NCBI RefSeq assembly: GCF_002095435.2
Contig: NZ_MJEJ02000022.1
Coordinates: 1 to 54,071, forward strand
Length of the DNA stretch: 54,071 nucleotides
DNA from: Williamsia sp. 1138
GTDB taxonomy: Bacteria; Actinomycetota; Actinomycetes; Mycobacteriales; Mycobacteriaceae
Direction of reading: 5' to 3'
This document shows positions 33,395-42,509 of the stretch, one piece after another (positions within the stretch are counted from its first letter, which is position 1; the number at the start of each line of letters is the position of its first letter). The translations under genes and the position numbers were made by a program. Below the pieces are notes generated by a model that worked only from the letters and a program-made list of their open reading frames with translations, ran no database searches and had not been told where the DNA came from.

Positions 33395-35113
33395 ATGTCG
33401 TGGATGGCCGGTCTGGCGCAGCTTCCGGGAATCGTGACCGCGCGTGGATACCGTCGCGGGTGGTTGCGAGCTGACGTGACTTCCGGGCTCGTGCTCACCG
33501 CGCTGCTCATACCGGCGGGGATGGGGTACGCCGAGGCAGCGGGACTGCCCGCTTACGCAGGCCTGTACGCAACGATCGTGCCTCTGACGGTGTACGCGCT
33601 GGTCGGTCCCTCGAAAATCCTGGTGCTCGGTCCCGACTCATCCCTGGCCCCGCTCATCGCAGCTGCGATAGTTCCCCTCACCGTCACCGACGACCCCGAG
33701 GAAGCGTTGGCCCTGGCCGGCATTCTTGGAGTCCTGGTCGGTGTGATCCTTCTGCTCGGTGGGTACCTCCGACTCGGTTTTGTGACCGAACTACTGTCGA
33801 AGCCCATCAGGCTCGGTTACCTGAACGCCATCGCGCTCGTCGTCATCGTCGGGCAACTGCCGAAACTACTCGGATTCGACGTCGAAGGAACTGGCGTCCT
33901 GACCGAGATTCGGGAGATTGTTCGAGCAGTGTTCACGGGCGGCATCGATCCCGTTGCTGCCGCCGTCGGAGTCTGCTCACTGACGGTAATTCTTGCGTTC
34001 CGGGTGTGGCTTCCTGTCGTACCGGGCGTCCTGGTCGCCGTTGTCGGGGCGATCGTCGTGTCCGCGATCCTCGGTCTGCAAGATGAGATCGAGATGGTCG
34101 GCGCTCTACCGGAGGGCCTGCCACTCCCTTCATTTGACGGGGTCACCTGGGGCGACGTCGGTCGTCTGGTCGGGCCTGCGGCCGGCATCGCTTTGATTGC
34201 ATTCGCGGACACGGGTGTGTTGTCGCGTACGTTCGCAGCGCGACGAGGTGAAGACGTGAACGGCAGCACCGAGATGAAAGCGGTAGGTGCAGCCAACATC
34301 GCCGGAGGATTCCTGGGCGGATTTCCGGTGTCGGCCAGCGGTTCTCGAACACCTGTGGCCGAACAGAGCGGCGCCAAAACCCAATTTGCTTGTTTGATCG
34401 GCGCGGCCGCGGTACTGATCTTCATCCTGGTTGCGCCCGGCGTCACCTCCTATCTTCCCGATGCGGCCCTCGGGGCAGTGGTCATCGTGGCAGCCACCGC
34501 CTTGATCGATGTTGGCGGCATGGTGCGTCTGTGGCGGATGAGCTCGGTCGAATTCAGCCTCGCCGCCGCGGCTTTTCTCGGCGTGGCACTTGTCGGGGTA
34601 CTACAGGGAATCCTGGTTGCGATCGGCCTTTCTTTCGTGGCTGTGGTGGCGCGAGCCTGGCAGCCATATCGCACCGAACTGGTACAGACGGAGGGGCGTC
34701 CGGGCTTCCACGATGTACAACGTCATCCTGACGGGCGGCGTATCCCTGGGCTGATCCTGGTGCGGTTCGATGCTCCGCTCTTCTTTGCGAACGGTGAGAT
34801 CTTCGATCAGTACGTACGCACACTCGTAACGCAGGCGGCGGAACCTGTCGAGTGGGTGGTCATTGCGGCAGAACCGATCACAGGCCTGGACACCACGGCC
34901 GTCGACGAACTGGTCGACCTCGATACGTACCTGGAGACGAAAGACATCCGACTGGTGTTCGCAGAGATGAAGGGCCCCATCAAAGATCGACTCATCCGGT
35001 ACGGACTGAGCGACAGGTTCGACGCAACGCACTTCTACCCGACGCTCGACTACGCCGTAGAGGCCTACGCCGATAGAACAGGCCGCGCAACCGACTCGGC
35101 GGACCGACCATGA
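33395..35113 (+). CDS. SulP family anion transporter with STAS domain
   Basis: The 572-residue transporter has the SulP start motif region MGYAEAAGLPAYAGLYATIVP, about ten to twelve membrane spans to residue 420, and a C-terminal STAS domain (about 440-555, LILVRFDAPLFFANGEIFDQYV, VVIAAEPITGLDTTAVDEL). Members move sulfate, bicarbonate or other anions. ATG at 33395 has a weak GAGAA site; a GTG at 33371 overlapping the PPK2 remnant is an alternative. Its stop overlaps the next gene by 4 bases (ATGA). A SulP gene beside DosR-type genes is known from mycobacteria (Rv1739c). Confidence 0.9.
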   Translation: MSWMAGLAQLPGIVTARGYRRGWLRADVTSGLVLTALLIPAGMGYAEAAGLPAYAGLYATIVPLTVYALVGPSKILVLGPDSSLAPLIAAAIVPLTVTDDPEEALALAGILGVLVGVILLLGGYLRLGFVTELLSKPIRLGYLNAIALVVIVGQLPKLLGFDVEGTGVLTEIREIVRAVFTGGIDPVAAAVGVCSLTVILAFRVWLPVVPGVLVAVVGAIVVSAILGLQDEIEMVGALPEGLPLPSFDGVTWGDVGRLVGPAAGIALIAFADTGVLSRTFAARRGEDVNGSTEMKAVGAANIAGGFLGGFPVSASGSRTPVAEQSGAKTQFACLIGAAAVLIFILVAPGVTSYLPDAALGAVVIVAATALIDVGGMVRLWRMSSVEFSLAAAAFLGVALVGVLQGILVAIGLSFVAVVARAWQPYRTELVQTEGRPGFHDVQRHPDGRRIPGLILVRFDAPLFFANGEIFDQYVRTLVTQAAEPVEWVVIAAEPITGLDTTAVDELVDLDTYLETKDIRLVFAEMKGPIKDRLIRYGLSDRFDATHFYPTLDYAVEAYADRTGRATDSADRP

Positions 35114-36456
35114 CCGATCGGCGGCACGAAGCGGTCAGGTCCGAAGGTGCTGGCAGCCGATGGTGGGCCCGAGCAGCGTTCCTGTTCGCATTCTCGACCG
35201 CTGCAGTGCCGCTGCTGTGGGCAGGGCTCACGAGCACGGTAGGTGTCCTGCTGGTCAGCGTCGGTGCAGTTGTGATCACGACGGCAGCGTTGTATCGGGT
35301 CCTCGCCAGCCGAGGCGTACTGCGGTGGATCTCATTTGCCATCGTGCTGATCGCCCCTCTCTCCATGCTGATCGTCTTCATCCAGGCCGACTTGTTGGCA
35401 GCGGTGATGTCCGTGTGCGGACTGGCTTTGCTGACCGTGTTCTGTGCCCGTGCTGCCCTGCATCGACCGCTGCCGGACAGGACGATCAGGGCACCTGCGG
35501 TCAAGGCCGAGAGACCCTTCGTCCTCATGAACCCTCGTTCGGGAGGCGGGAAGGTGGCGAAGTTCGATCTCCGGCGGAAGGCCGAGGATCTCGGTGCCGA
35601 GGTTGTGCTGCTGGAAGGTCCGGCCACGGTGGACGTCACCGCATTGGCGCGGGACGCGGTCGAACGGGGCGCCGACCTGCTCGGAGTGGCCGGCGGCGAT
35701 GGCACGCAGGCCCTCGTGGCCTCGGTGGCCGCCGAGCGCGGAGTGCCGTTCGTGGTGATCAGCGCAGGAACTCGCAACCATTTCGCGATGGACCTGGGAC
35801 TCGATCGCACCGACCCGAGCCTTTGCCTCGATGCGTTGCGCGATGGCGTGGACGTGCCTGTTGACCTGGGCCGGATCAACGGCAGGCCGTTCGTGAACAA
35901 TGCGTCGTTCGGTGTCTACGCGGAGATCGTACGCAGTCCTGCGTACAGAGAGGACAAGGCGGGGACCGTACTCTCCGCCATTCCAGACCTACTCGCAGAA
36001 CACGCCGGCTCGCGGTTGACCGCTCGATTCGGTGGTGTGCAGGTGACCGGGCCGCAAGCAGTCCTGGTCAGCAACAACCCCTACGGCACAGGAGATCTGG
36101 CGGGCCTGAGCCGGCGAGTGCGGCTCGACCTCGGCATCCTCGGAGTGGTGACACTGTCGGTTGCCAACACTCGACAGGCAGTGGGGTTGCTGCGCCGCGC
36201 AAAGGTTCGAGGTTTGACCCAACACACCACTGCCGAGGTCGTCATCGAGGCCGATACCGTCGAAGTTCCCGTGGGTGTGGATGGAGAGACGTTGATGCTG
36301 ACCTCTCCGGTGCGATGCACGATCGAGCCGGGGGTCCTTCGGGTCAGGCTGCCGCGTGACCTGCCCACGCCCCGCCCTGCCGAGCCGCCGATCGACTGGG
36401 TACGTCTGAGCCAACTGGCTCGGCGCCGCGGAAAGGATGCGACGCATGGCCCATGA
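35110..36456 (+). CDS. Diacylglycerol kinase family lipid kinase, membrane-anchored
   Basis: The 448-residue protein has four N-terminal membrane segments (about 20-115) and a DAGK-type catalytic domain: FVLMNPRSGGGKVAKF (about 137-152), the ATP-binding GVAGGDGTQALV (about 195), AGTRNHFAMDLGLD, and FVNNASFGVYAE. It should phosphorylate a lipid such as diacylglycerol with ATP. The start is fixed by the 4-base ATGA overlap with SulP. A paralogue of the same layout lies at 42510-43874. It is followed after an 11-base overlap by the three-helix-bundle gene. Confidence 0.88.
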   Translation: MTDRRHEAVRSEGAGSRWWARAAFLFAFSTAAVPLLWAGLTSTVGVLLVSVGAVVITTAALYRVLASRGVLRWISFAIVLIAPLSMLIVFIQADLLAAVMSVCGLALLTVFCARAALHRPLPDRTIRAPAVKAERPFVLMNPRSGGGKVAKFDLRRKAEDLGAEVVLLEGPATVDVTALARDAVERGADLLGVAGGDGTQALVASVAAERGVPFVVISAGTRNHFAMDLGLDRTDPSLCLDALRDGVDVPVDLGRINGRPFVNNASFGVYAEIVRSPAYREDKAGTVLSAIPDLLAEHAGSRLTARFGGVQVTGPQAVLVSNNPYGTGDLAGLSRRVRLDLGILGVVTLSVANTRQAVGLLRRAKVRGLTQHTTAEVVIEADTVEVPVGVDGETLMLTSPVRCTIEPGVLRVRLPRDLPTPRPAEPPIDWVRLSQLARRRGKDATHGP

Positions 36457-36757
36457 GCTTGACGCTGAGCGTCAGAGCATCGCGAACGTCGTTGCGCGCC
36501 TGGTCTCTTGCCATCCTGGAATCACGATGGCGGACATGGACTGCCTCGTCCAATCCATCTACGAGCGTTTCGTCGACGCGCGGGTGCGTGACTTCATACC
36601 ACTGTTGGTAGAACGCCGTGCGCGAGAGGAATTGACGAGGGGTAACAGCAGTCCGGACCCGATGCGAGCTGTTGAATTGTTCAGAAGGGTTGATCTACCA
36701 ATGGTGGAGCGCCTGAACCCATCCGGTGTGGACAGCGCCGCATATCGGACTGCGTGA
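36446..36757 (+). CDS. Three-helix bundle dimerisation domain protein
   Basis: The 103-residue protein matches the short actinobacterial family with sequence IANVVARLVSCHPGITMADM followed by IYERFVDARVRDFIPLLVERRARE, thought to form a three-helix bundle for dimerisation. No catalytic residues are seen. The ATG at 36446 follows GGAAAGG by 6 bases; ATG 36437 is inside that site. It overlaps the lipid kinase gene and ends 65 bases before the MFS gene, so it is part of the same run. Confidence 0.75.
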   Translation: MAHELDAERQSIANVVARLVSCHPGITMADMDCLVQSIYERFVDARVRDFIPLLVERRAREELTRGNSSPDPMRAVELFRRVDLPMVERLNPSGVDSAAYRTA

Positions 36758-36821
36758 ACGCTGATGCCCCTTGCGGTATGGCATTTCAATCAGGCGACCT
36801 ACTCTCAGGGTGGGTGGCCGC

Positions 36822-38384
36822 ATGAATGACCGTTCATCCGCCGAGGATTTCGGGCAGCTGACGAACTCGGATCGTGTACTCGCGTTGCTCCTCGCGATGG
36901 CGATGTTCGTCTTGGTTGTAGACACCTCGCTGATGAATGTCTCCATATCGTCGGTGGTTCGCGACCTCGAAACCACGGTCAGCGGAGTTCAGGCAGCTAT
37001 CGCCCTGGAGGCGCTGGTGTCCGCGGCATTCATTCTGATCGGCGGCAAGGTCGGTGATCTCATCGGACGAAAAAGGGCCTATGTGCTCGGGTTGCTCGGG
37101 TACGCGGTCGGGGCCTCGGCCATGGCGTTCGCGCAGAGTCTGACTGCAATCATCGTCTTCTGGGCCGTTCTCGGCGGAATCGGCGCCTCACTTCTGTTGC
37201 CCGCGATGCAATCGCTCATCCACGGCAATTTCCATGGTGCCGCTCAGAAGAAGGTCTATGCGCTGGTCGGCGCGGCCGCTGCCATAGCTGCTGCCATCGG
37301 CCCCCTACTCGGAGGCTTCATCACGACATTCCTCTCCTGGAGAGTCGGTTTCGTACTCGAAGTGGCCATCATCGCGATCGTGCTGTGCGGCATCAGACTG
37401 GTCAAGGACGTGCCGTACACCGGGCCCAGAGGCATCGATCTGGTCGGCGCAGCGCTGTCGGTTGTCGGCATGGGAACAATCGTGCTGGGCGTTCTGGTGT
37501 GGCAGGAAGGAGGCGAGGCGGTCGGCCTCCTACTGGTGGTCGGCGCGCTGTCGCTGGTGGGGTTGGCATATTGGCTCATCAGGCGCACCCGTGAGGGAAA
37601 GTCGACGCTGCTGGACCCGGCCCTGTTCCGTTCAGCGATGTATCGCTTGGGCATTTCGGGACAGATGCTCCAGCAGATCGCGCTCGGTGGGACGATGATC
37701 GTGCTGCCCATCTACTTGCAGATGGTGCTCGAATACAACGCGATGCAGGCCGGCCTGTCGCTGGCGCCGCTGTCGCTGAGCATGTTTGCCGTAGCGCTGG
37801 TGGCAGGTAAGAAGGCCGGTGGTCGGCGGCCGAGCAGCATCATCCGGTGGGGTTTTGTGCTCCTGACCATCGGAACCGTCGCACTGATTCCCATCGTGCC
37901 ACGCGCGGAGTTCGGTTGGGGGCTCGTCATCCCCCTGGTGATCATGGGATCTGCTCTCGGGCTGCTGGTGTCGCAGCTCAACAACTACACTTTGGCGCCG
38001 ATTGCCGAAGATCGGATCAGTGAGGCTGCGGGTGTGAACTCGGCCGCGGGATCGTTTGGATTGTCCTTCGGACTGGCGTTCGCCGGGGCGGTCATGTTGG
38101 CGGCGATGACCATCGCCTTCACAACGATGTCCGACTCCAGCGAGGTGCTTGCGCCGTCGGAGCAACAACAGGTCGCACAGGTGCTCGAAGACGACGCCGA
38201 GCTCATGAGCAACACCCAACTGAAACAACTACTTACCGAACAGCCGGTGGAGACCGCCGACGAGGTCATCCGAATCAACACGGATGCGCGGCCACTGGCT
38301 CTTCAAATAGCCTTGCTCATACCGCTTTCTGCTGGCGTCATCGGTCTGATCATCTCGACGCGAATGACCCGAATCGAGTCATGA
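36822..38384 (+). CDS. MFS drug-type efflux transporter (DHA2, 14-span)
   Basis: The 520-residue permease shows the MFS loop motif GGKVGDLIGRKRAYVLG between spans 2 and 3, the DHA2-type VLVVDTSLMNVSISSVVRDL in span 1, and about 14 spans in all. A hydrophilic outside loop rich in Glu/Gln (about 445-490) precedes the last span. It probably exports a drug-like or lipid-like compound by proton antiport. ATG at 36822 is chosen by the onset of conserved sequence; AGGG lies upstream. Its stop abuts the stop of the convergent 81-residue gene. Confidence 0.87.
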   Translation: MNDRSSAEDFGQLTNSDRVLALLLAMAMFVLVVDTSLMNVSISSVVRDLETTVSGVQAAIALEALVSAAFILIGGKVGDLIGRKRAYVLGLLGYAVGASAMAFAQSLTAIIVFWAVLGGIGASLLLPAMQSLIHGNFHGAAQKKVYALVGAAAAIAAAIGPLLGGFITTFLSWRVGFVLEVAIIAIVLCGIRLVKDVPYTGPRGIDLVGAALSVVGMGTIVLGVLVWQEGGEAVGLLLVVGALSLVGLAYWLIRRTREGKSTLLDPALFRSAMYRLGISGQMLQQIALGGTMIVLPIYLQMVLEYNAMQAGLSLAPLSLSMFAVALVAGKKAGGRRPSSIIRWGFVLLTIGTVALIPIVPRAEFGWGLVIPLVIMGSALGLLVSQLNNYTLAPIAEDRISEAAGVNSAAGSFGLSFGLAFAGAVMLAAMTIAFTTMSDSSEVLAPSEQQQVAQVLEDDAELMSNTQLKQLLTEQPVETADEVIRINTDARPLALQIALLIPLSAGVIGLIISTRMTRIES

Positions 38385-38624
38385 GGCGTCCTGAGCGATG
38401 ATCGGAACCGGCTGGGGCGACAGGACAAACGCTTCGGGGAATTCGGAAATGAGGGCATCCATTAGTCTATGGATTTCGTCGAGCTCGCGTTGCTTCAGGA
38501 ATACGACAGCAGGTGCATTCGGATGATGCGTTTCGAGTTCGAGGATGCAGACCCATCTTCTCAATTCTCCGAAAAGATAGCGAGCCTGCTCCACCTCGGC
38601 CGCCACGTAAATCACGGTAGTCAT
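38379..38624 (-). CDS. Hypothetical 81-residue protein
   Basis: The short protein begins MTTVIYVAAEVEQARYLFGEL and carries two aromatic/hydrophobic strands, one with helix (VCILELETHHPNAPAVVFLK). No family was recognised. ATG at 38624 follows GAAAGG by 9 bases. The stop sits against the MFS stop (TCATGA at 38379-38384). It closes the DosR-like island. The 217 bases to the MOSC gene are AT-richer, with a half-site GGGACT at 38650 only. Confidence 0.6.
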   Translation of the reverse strand: MTTVIYVAAEVEQARYLFGELRRWVCILELETHHPNAPAVVFLKQRELDEIHRLMDALISEFPEAFVLSPQPVPIIAQDAS

Positions 38625-38841
38625 GTCGCCCGGCCTTTCGTCGACGAAAGGGACTCGCTGACACCAGTGTGCACCGAATCGTGTGTCCGTATCACATTTT
38701 TGGTGGATAAAAAGTAGAGAAATAATGGGTATTGCGGCATCTACATTACTTGCATCGACCGGACCCAGTTCGTCACTGAAGCAGGCGCGAGTGAACACAA
38801 GATCGTTGTCTCGTCGCAGATGTCGACGGCTCTGCGTTTCC

Positions 38842-39390
38842 TCAGATCGGCTGGGCCCGTCGGACCTGCTCTGCCACCCGCGCCGGGTCGAGTTGCACAT
38901 CGCAGGAGATGACTGCCGGCCCGACGCGCAGGACCCCGGACGTCAACGGTTGCGTACGGAGTCCGCCGCGTCCGATCAGTGCTTTGCGGGTGCCTTCGCC
39001 TGCCATCGTGTCCATCCACACGCAGGGGTGGGCAGGACGCCCGCCGCGAAACCGGACCGGTCCGTCACCGGTGTCGATCTCGAACTCTTCGCCTCGCAGC
39101 GGGTCGAGTTCCAGTCCACGGACCATGACGTTGCGGCGGGCCACCGCCGGATCGACGTCTCCTGCCGCGGTCTCCCAGGCCTCGAGGGCGAGAAAGGTGA
39201 TCGCTGCCTCGGTGTGCGCCCTTACACCGAAGAAGCGGTCGCCCCGGATGCCTTTGTTTGCGGTGATCTCGATGAAATCGGGTGTCTGCGTCGCCACGTC
39301 GGCGGCCGGTCCGTCCTTGGCCCGGCCGAAGTAGGCGTGGGCAGGGGACACCAGCAGGGAGACGATCTCGAAGCGGTACTCGCGTTCCAT
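38842..39390 (-). CDS. MOSC domain protein
   Basis: The 182-residue protein has the MOSC fold found in molybdenum-cofactor sulfurase C-terminal domains and YiiM-like proteins. ITANKGIRGDRFFG and the conserved cysteine in HPCVWMDTM are visible; the cysteine is the presumed sulfur carrier. Members handle sulfur for metal-sulfur clusters. ATG at 39390 begins the conserved part; the ribosome site is weak. It runs on the same strand as the two oxidoreductase genes upstream. Confidence 0.82.
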   Translation of the reverse strand: MEREYRFEIVSLLVSPAHAYFGRAKDGPAADVATQTPDFIEITANKGIRGDRFFGVRAHTEAAITFLALEAWETAAGDVDPAVARRNVMVRGLELDPLRGEEFEIDTGDGPVRFRGGRPAHPCVWMDTMAGEGTRKALIGRGGLRTQPLTSGVLRVGPAVISCDVQLDPARVAEQVRRAQPI

Positions 39391-39478
39391 GGGTCCACGG
39401 TGGCACGGCGTCGGTCTCGGGCCAAAACAAGGTTCGTGCGCCTGAGGCGATCGGACGATGGCGGGCCCCGCGGCCGGG

Positions 39479-40552
39479 TCAGCCGACGTAGAGGCCTTTG
39501 CCGGTGACGAGGGGCAGATCCAGGGTGGTGCGGATCCCCGGTGGTGCAGCGATGACCGCCGGGATGGCGTTGACGATGCGGCCGGCGGCGGCCACGATCG
39601 CGGCGTGGTTGTGGTCGCCCTTGACGCTGGTTGGGCAGATGTCGACGGCGTAGTTGGGTTCACCCACGATCTCGACCCGGTACGAACCGCCCTCCTGGGC
39701 GGGCCGCGCCCAATCCGGTCGCAGATCGTCGCGCAGCCGGGTGACGTGCTCGACGACGATCGCGGAGTGCCCCTTGACCTTTCCGTGGATCTCGAAGCGC
39801 ATGGCAGCAACGGTTCCCTTCTCGATCCGTCCGACTGCGACATCGAACGCCTCGGGGGCGGGTTCCAATTCGAAGTTCTCGGTGATCTCGTCGACCTCGA
39901 TACCGAGGCCGGCCGCGAGTTGCCGAATCGTGGTGCCCCAAGTGAATCCGAGGATGCCGGGCTGAAAGAGAATCGGTAGTTCGTCCAAGGGTTTTCCGAA
40001 CCCCATGACGTCGAACATGACGACCGCGCCGTCGTAGGTGGCGTAGTCGGCGATCTCCATGACGCGGATCTGCTCGACGCGTTGACACGTGCCCGCCAGG
40101 GCGAGGGGGATCAGGTCGTTGGCGAATCCGGGGTCGACGCCGGTGATGAAGATGCTCGCGTCGCCTGTGGCGGCAGAAGCCTGGACCCGGTCGATGTTCT
40201 TGTCTGGCAACAGTTGCCACGGGTATTGCAGGATCACCGGTGCCGATCCGACCACATCGACTTCGGCTTCCAGAATCTTCTGACAATCCCTGAGCGCATC
40301 GCCGGTGCGGATGTCGCCCATCGCGCAGTACACAACGCACTCGGGTTTGGTTGCCAGTACCGCGTCGATGTCGCCCACTGCGGTGATGCCGGTGACGGCG
40401 TCTACGCCGGCCAATTCGCCGGCATCCTTGCCTACCTTGGTGTCCGTGGAGACGCCCACCGCGGTCAGTTCGTAATCTGCGCTCTCGATCAGTTGGGTCA
40501 GCGCCAGGCGGCCGACGTTGCCGGTGCCGATGAGGGCGACGCGAATCGCCAT
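39479..40552 (-). CDS. DapB-like NAD(P)-dependent oxidoreductase
   Basis: The 357-residue protein has an N-terminal Rossmann fold (VALIGTGNVGRLALTQLIES) like dihydrodipicolinate reductase and 2,4-diaminopentanoate dehydrogenase, and a C-terminal domain with VDPGFANDLIPLALAG and FDVMGFGKPLD. True DapB is shorter and has a different end, so this belongs to the broader actinobacterial amine/acyl dehydrogenase-like family. The substrate is unknown. It is between MOSC and a steroid-dehydrogenase-like gene on the same strand (gaps of 88 and 56 bases). Confidence 0.8.
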   Translation of the reverse strand: MAIRVALIGTGNVGRLALTQLIESADYELTAVGVSTDTKVGKDAGELAGVDAVTGITAVGDIDAVLATKPECVVYCAMGDIRTGDALRDCQKILEAEVDVVGSAPVILQYPWQLLPDKNIDRVQASAATGDASIFITGVDPGFANDLIPLALAGTCQRVEQIRVMEIADYATYDGAVVMFDVMGFGKPLDELPILFQPGILGFTWGTTIRQLAAGLGIEVDEITENFELEPAPEAFDVAVGRIEKGTVAAMRFEIHGKVKGHSAIVVEHVTRLRDDLRPDWARPAQEGGSYRVEIVGEPNYAVDICPTSVKGDHNHAAIVAAAGRIVNAIPAVIAAPPGIRTTLDLPLVTGKGLYVG

Positions 40553-40608
40553 GGGGATCTCCTCAGAAGTGTTGATGCACTGGTCTGTCGGGCTCTGGAA
40601 TCAGAAGT

Positions 40609-41349
40609 TCACATGGACTTGTGGGGAACGTCGGTGACCAGTCCGCCGTCGACGACGAACTCGGTGCCCGTCGCGTACGACGATTCATCGCTTGCCAGGA
40701 AGAGTACGAATGTGGACACCTCGCTGGACTGTCCCGGTCGACCGAGCGGAATCGTCACGAGGTCGTCGGGGAACTTCTCGGTCATCGGTGTGCGGATCAG
40801 ACCGGGGTGCAACGAGTTGACGCGGATGTTGTGTGGCGCCAGTTCCAGCGCGACCGATTTCGCGAGACCGCGCACGGCCCACTTGGTCGCGACGTATCCG
40901 TGCGCCCAGGGAGCCCCGCGAAGGCCCTCGATGGACGAGACGTTGATGATCGAACCGCCACCGGCCGCGATCATCGGATCGGTCGACGCCTGGATGCCGA
41001 AGAACGTGCCGGTGAGGTTGACGTCGATGATTTTCTGCCACTTGTCGTGCTTGAACTGCTGGATCGAACTGCCGTTGGCAATACCGGCGTTGTTGACGAG
41101 GACGTTCAGAGCCCCGAAGTCGTTGACGGCGGTGGCGACTGCGGCCTCCCACTGATCGAACTGCGCTACGTCCAGGTGGACATAACGAGCGGCGTCGCCG
41201 AGTTCGTCGGCCAGAGCCTGGCCTTTCTCGTCGAGGATGTCTCCGATCACGACCTTGGCGCCTTCGGCGACCAGGAGTCGGGCGTGCGATGCGCCCATTC
41301 CCTGTGCGCCACCGCTGATGATTGCCACTTTTCCGTCCACGCGTCCCAT
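40609..41349 (-). CDS. SDR oxidoreductase, 3-alpha,20-beta-hydroxysteroid dehydrogenase-like
   Basis: The 246-residue SDR has the NAD motif SGGAQGMGASHARLL, NNAG (LVNNAGIANG), and the catalytic Ser-Tyr-Lys set in SSIEGLRGAPWAHGYVATK. It is very like M. tuberculosis Rv2002 (fabG3), a 20-beta-hydroxysteroid dehydrogenase: GDILDEKGQALADEL, YVHLDV, SIINVSSIEGL, ALELAPHNIRVNSLHPGL. Steroid or sterol substrates are therefore likely. ATG at 41349 has GAGGTAG upstream; longer starts lack conservation. Confidence 0.9.
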   Translation of the reverse strand: MGRVDGKVAIISGGAQGMGASHARLLVAEGAKVVIGDILDEKGQALADELGDAARYVHLDVAQFDQWEAAVATAVNDFGALNVLVNNAGIANGSSIQQFKHDKWQKIIDVNLTGTFFGIQASTDPMIAAGGGSIINVSSIEGLRGAPWAHGYVATKWAVRGLAKSVALELAPHNIRVNSLHPGLIRTPMTEKFPDDLVTIPLGRPGQSSEVSTFVLFLASDESSYATGTEFVVDGGLVTDVPHKSM

Positions 41350-41528
41350 GGCAGGCACGCTACCTCGACCATCAGACATGTGTCCAGACTCAAGTTTTGT
41401 TTGGTGTCCAAGTCGGCCCGTCGTCGACTCCGATTGCTCCGATTCGCCGCGCGGCAACGACCTCCGCGATCTACCGTTGACGACAATCACCTGAGGTATT
41501 TCGCATCGAAGCCGTTTTGGGGGGGAAT

Positions 41529-42425
41529 GTGTCTGGCACTGTGTTGCCGAGCTGGAACGACGGAGTGGCCAGGAAGGCCGTCGTCGACTTCGTGACCTCG
41601 GCAGTCACCCCCGGTGGAGGCTTCGTGGAGATCGCGGACCGGATCGCGGCGTTCGACAACGACGGCACCCTGTGGTCGGAGCAGCCGCTGCCGCCCCAGT
41701 TCGACTTCGTGTTTCGCAAGTGGGGAGACGAGGTCGCAGCAGACCACGCTCTGGCTGCCGTTCAGCCGTACAAGGCCTTGGTCGAGAAGGACAACGCCTT
41801 CTTCGCTCGGGTGGGAGCGCAGGACCCCGAGGTGATCGAGACGTTACTGGCCGCGTTCGCGCGGTCGTGGGCAGGAACCACCCCAGCCGAGTTCGAGGCT
41901 CAGGTCCGGGAGTGGCTGGAGGCGGTCAAGCAACCGAAGTTCGATGTTCCCTACGTCGAACTTGTGTACGCACCCATGCTCGAACTCATCAAATATCTGA
42001 AGGACAACGACTTTCGAGTCTTTGTCTGCTCCGGCGGTGGGCGCGATTTCATGCGGGTCTTCGCGGAGGAGACGTGGGGTATCTACAAGGAGAACGTGAT
42101 CGGGACGGCCGCCGACTACTCCTATTCGAATGGATCCATGGTTCGCGCTGCCCGGGGCCTCGGCGGACTCGACATCGGTCCGGGAAAGCCGGAGCACATC
42201 TTCGCCACGACGGGGCGGCTGCCGGTGTTCGCCGGCGGGAACGCCGACGTCGACATCGAGATGCTCGAGACAGCGACCTTTGCGTTGTTGGTGGACCACG
42301 ACGATGACGAGCGCGAGTTCGCATACACATCGAACGCCGAGAAATCGGTCGAACGTGCCAAGGAGCTCGGCTGGACGATCGTCAGCGTGAAGGACGACTG
42401 GAAGACCGTCTTTCCTTCGAAGTAG
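41529..42425 (+). CDS. HAD family hydrolase / phosphatase
   Basis: The 298-residue protein has the HAD motif I as AFDNDGTLWSE, motif II as VFVCSGGGRDFMRVF, a lysine-bearing stretch GKPEHI, and motif IV as FAGGNADVDIEML and VDHDDDEREF. A middle cap domain of about 100 residues lies between motifs I and II. It should dephosphorylate an unknown small molecule. The GTG at 41529 follows a run of seven G at a short distance; GTG 41541 is an alternative and TTG 41517 is unlikely. Confidence 0.85.
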   Translation: MSGTVLPSWNDGVARKAVVDFVTSAVTPGGGFVEIADRIAAFDNDGTLWSEQPLPPQFDFVFRKWGDEVAADHALAAVQPYKALVEKDNAFFARVGAQDPEVIETLLAAFARSWAGTTPAEFEAQVREWLEAVKQPKFDVPYVELVYAPMLELIKYLKDNDFRVFVCSGGGRDFMRVFAEETWGIYKENVIGTAADYSYSNGSMVRAARGLGGLDIGPGKPEHIFATTGRLPVFAGGNADVDIEMLETATFALLVDHDDDEREFAYTSNAEKSVERAKELGWTIVSVKDDWKTVFPSK

Positions 42426-42509
42426 GCGGCGCTTTCTCTCGCGGCGGACACTGCCAACGGTCCTCGTGCAGACATCGACTCGGCTTGCGCGACAGTGAGA
42501 CGGCTGTCA

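Noticed and set aside
38647-38666. GGGACT half-site before the 81-residue gene as a DosR box
   Set aside because: The left half matches but the right half does not.
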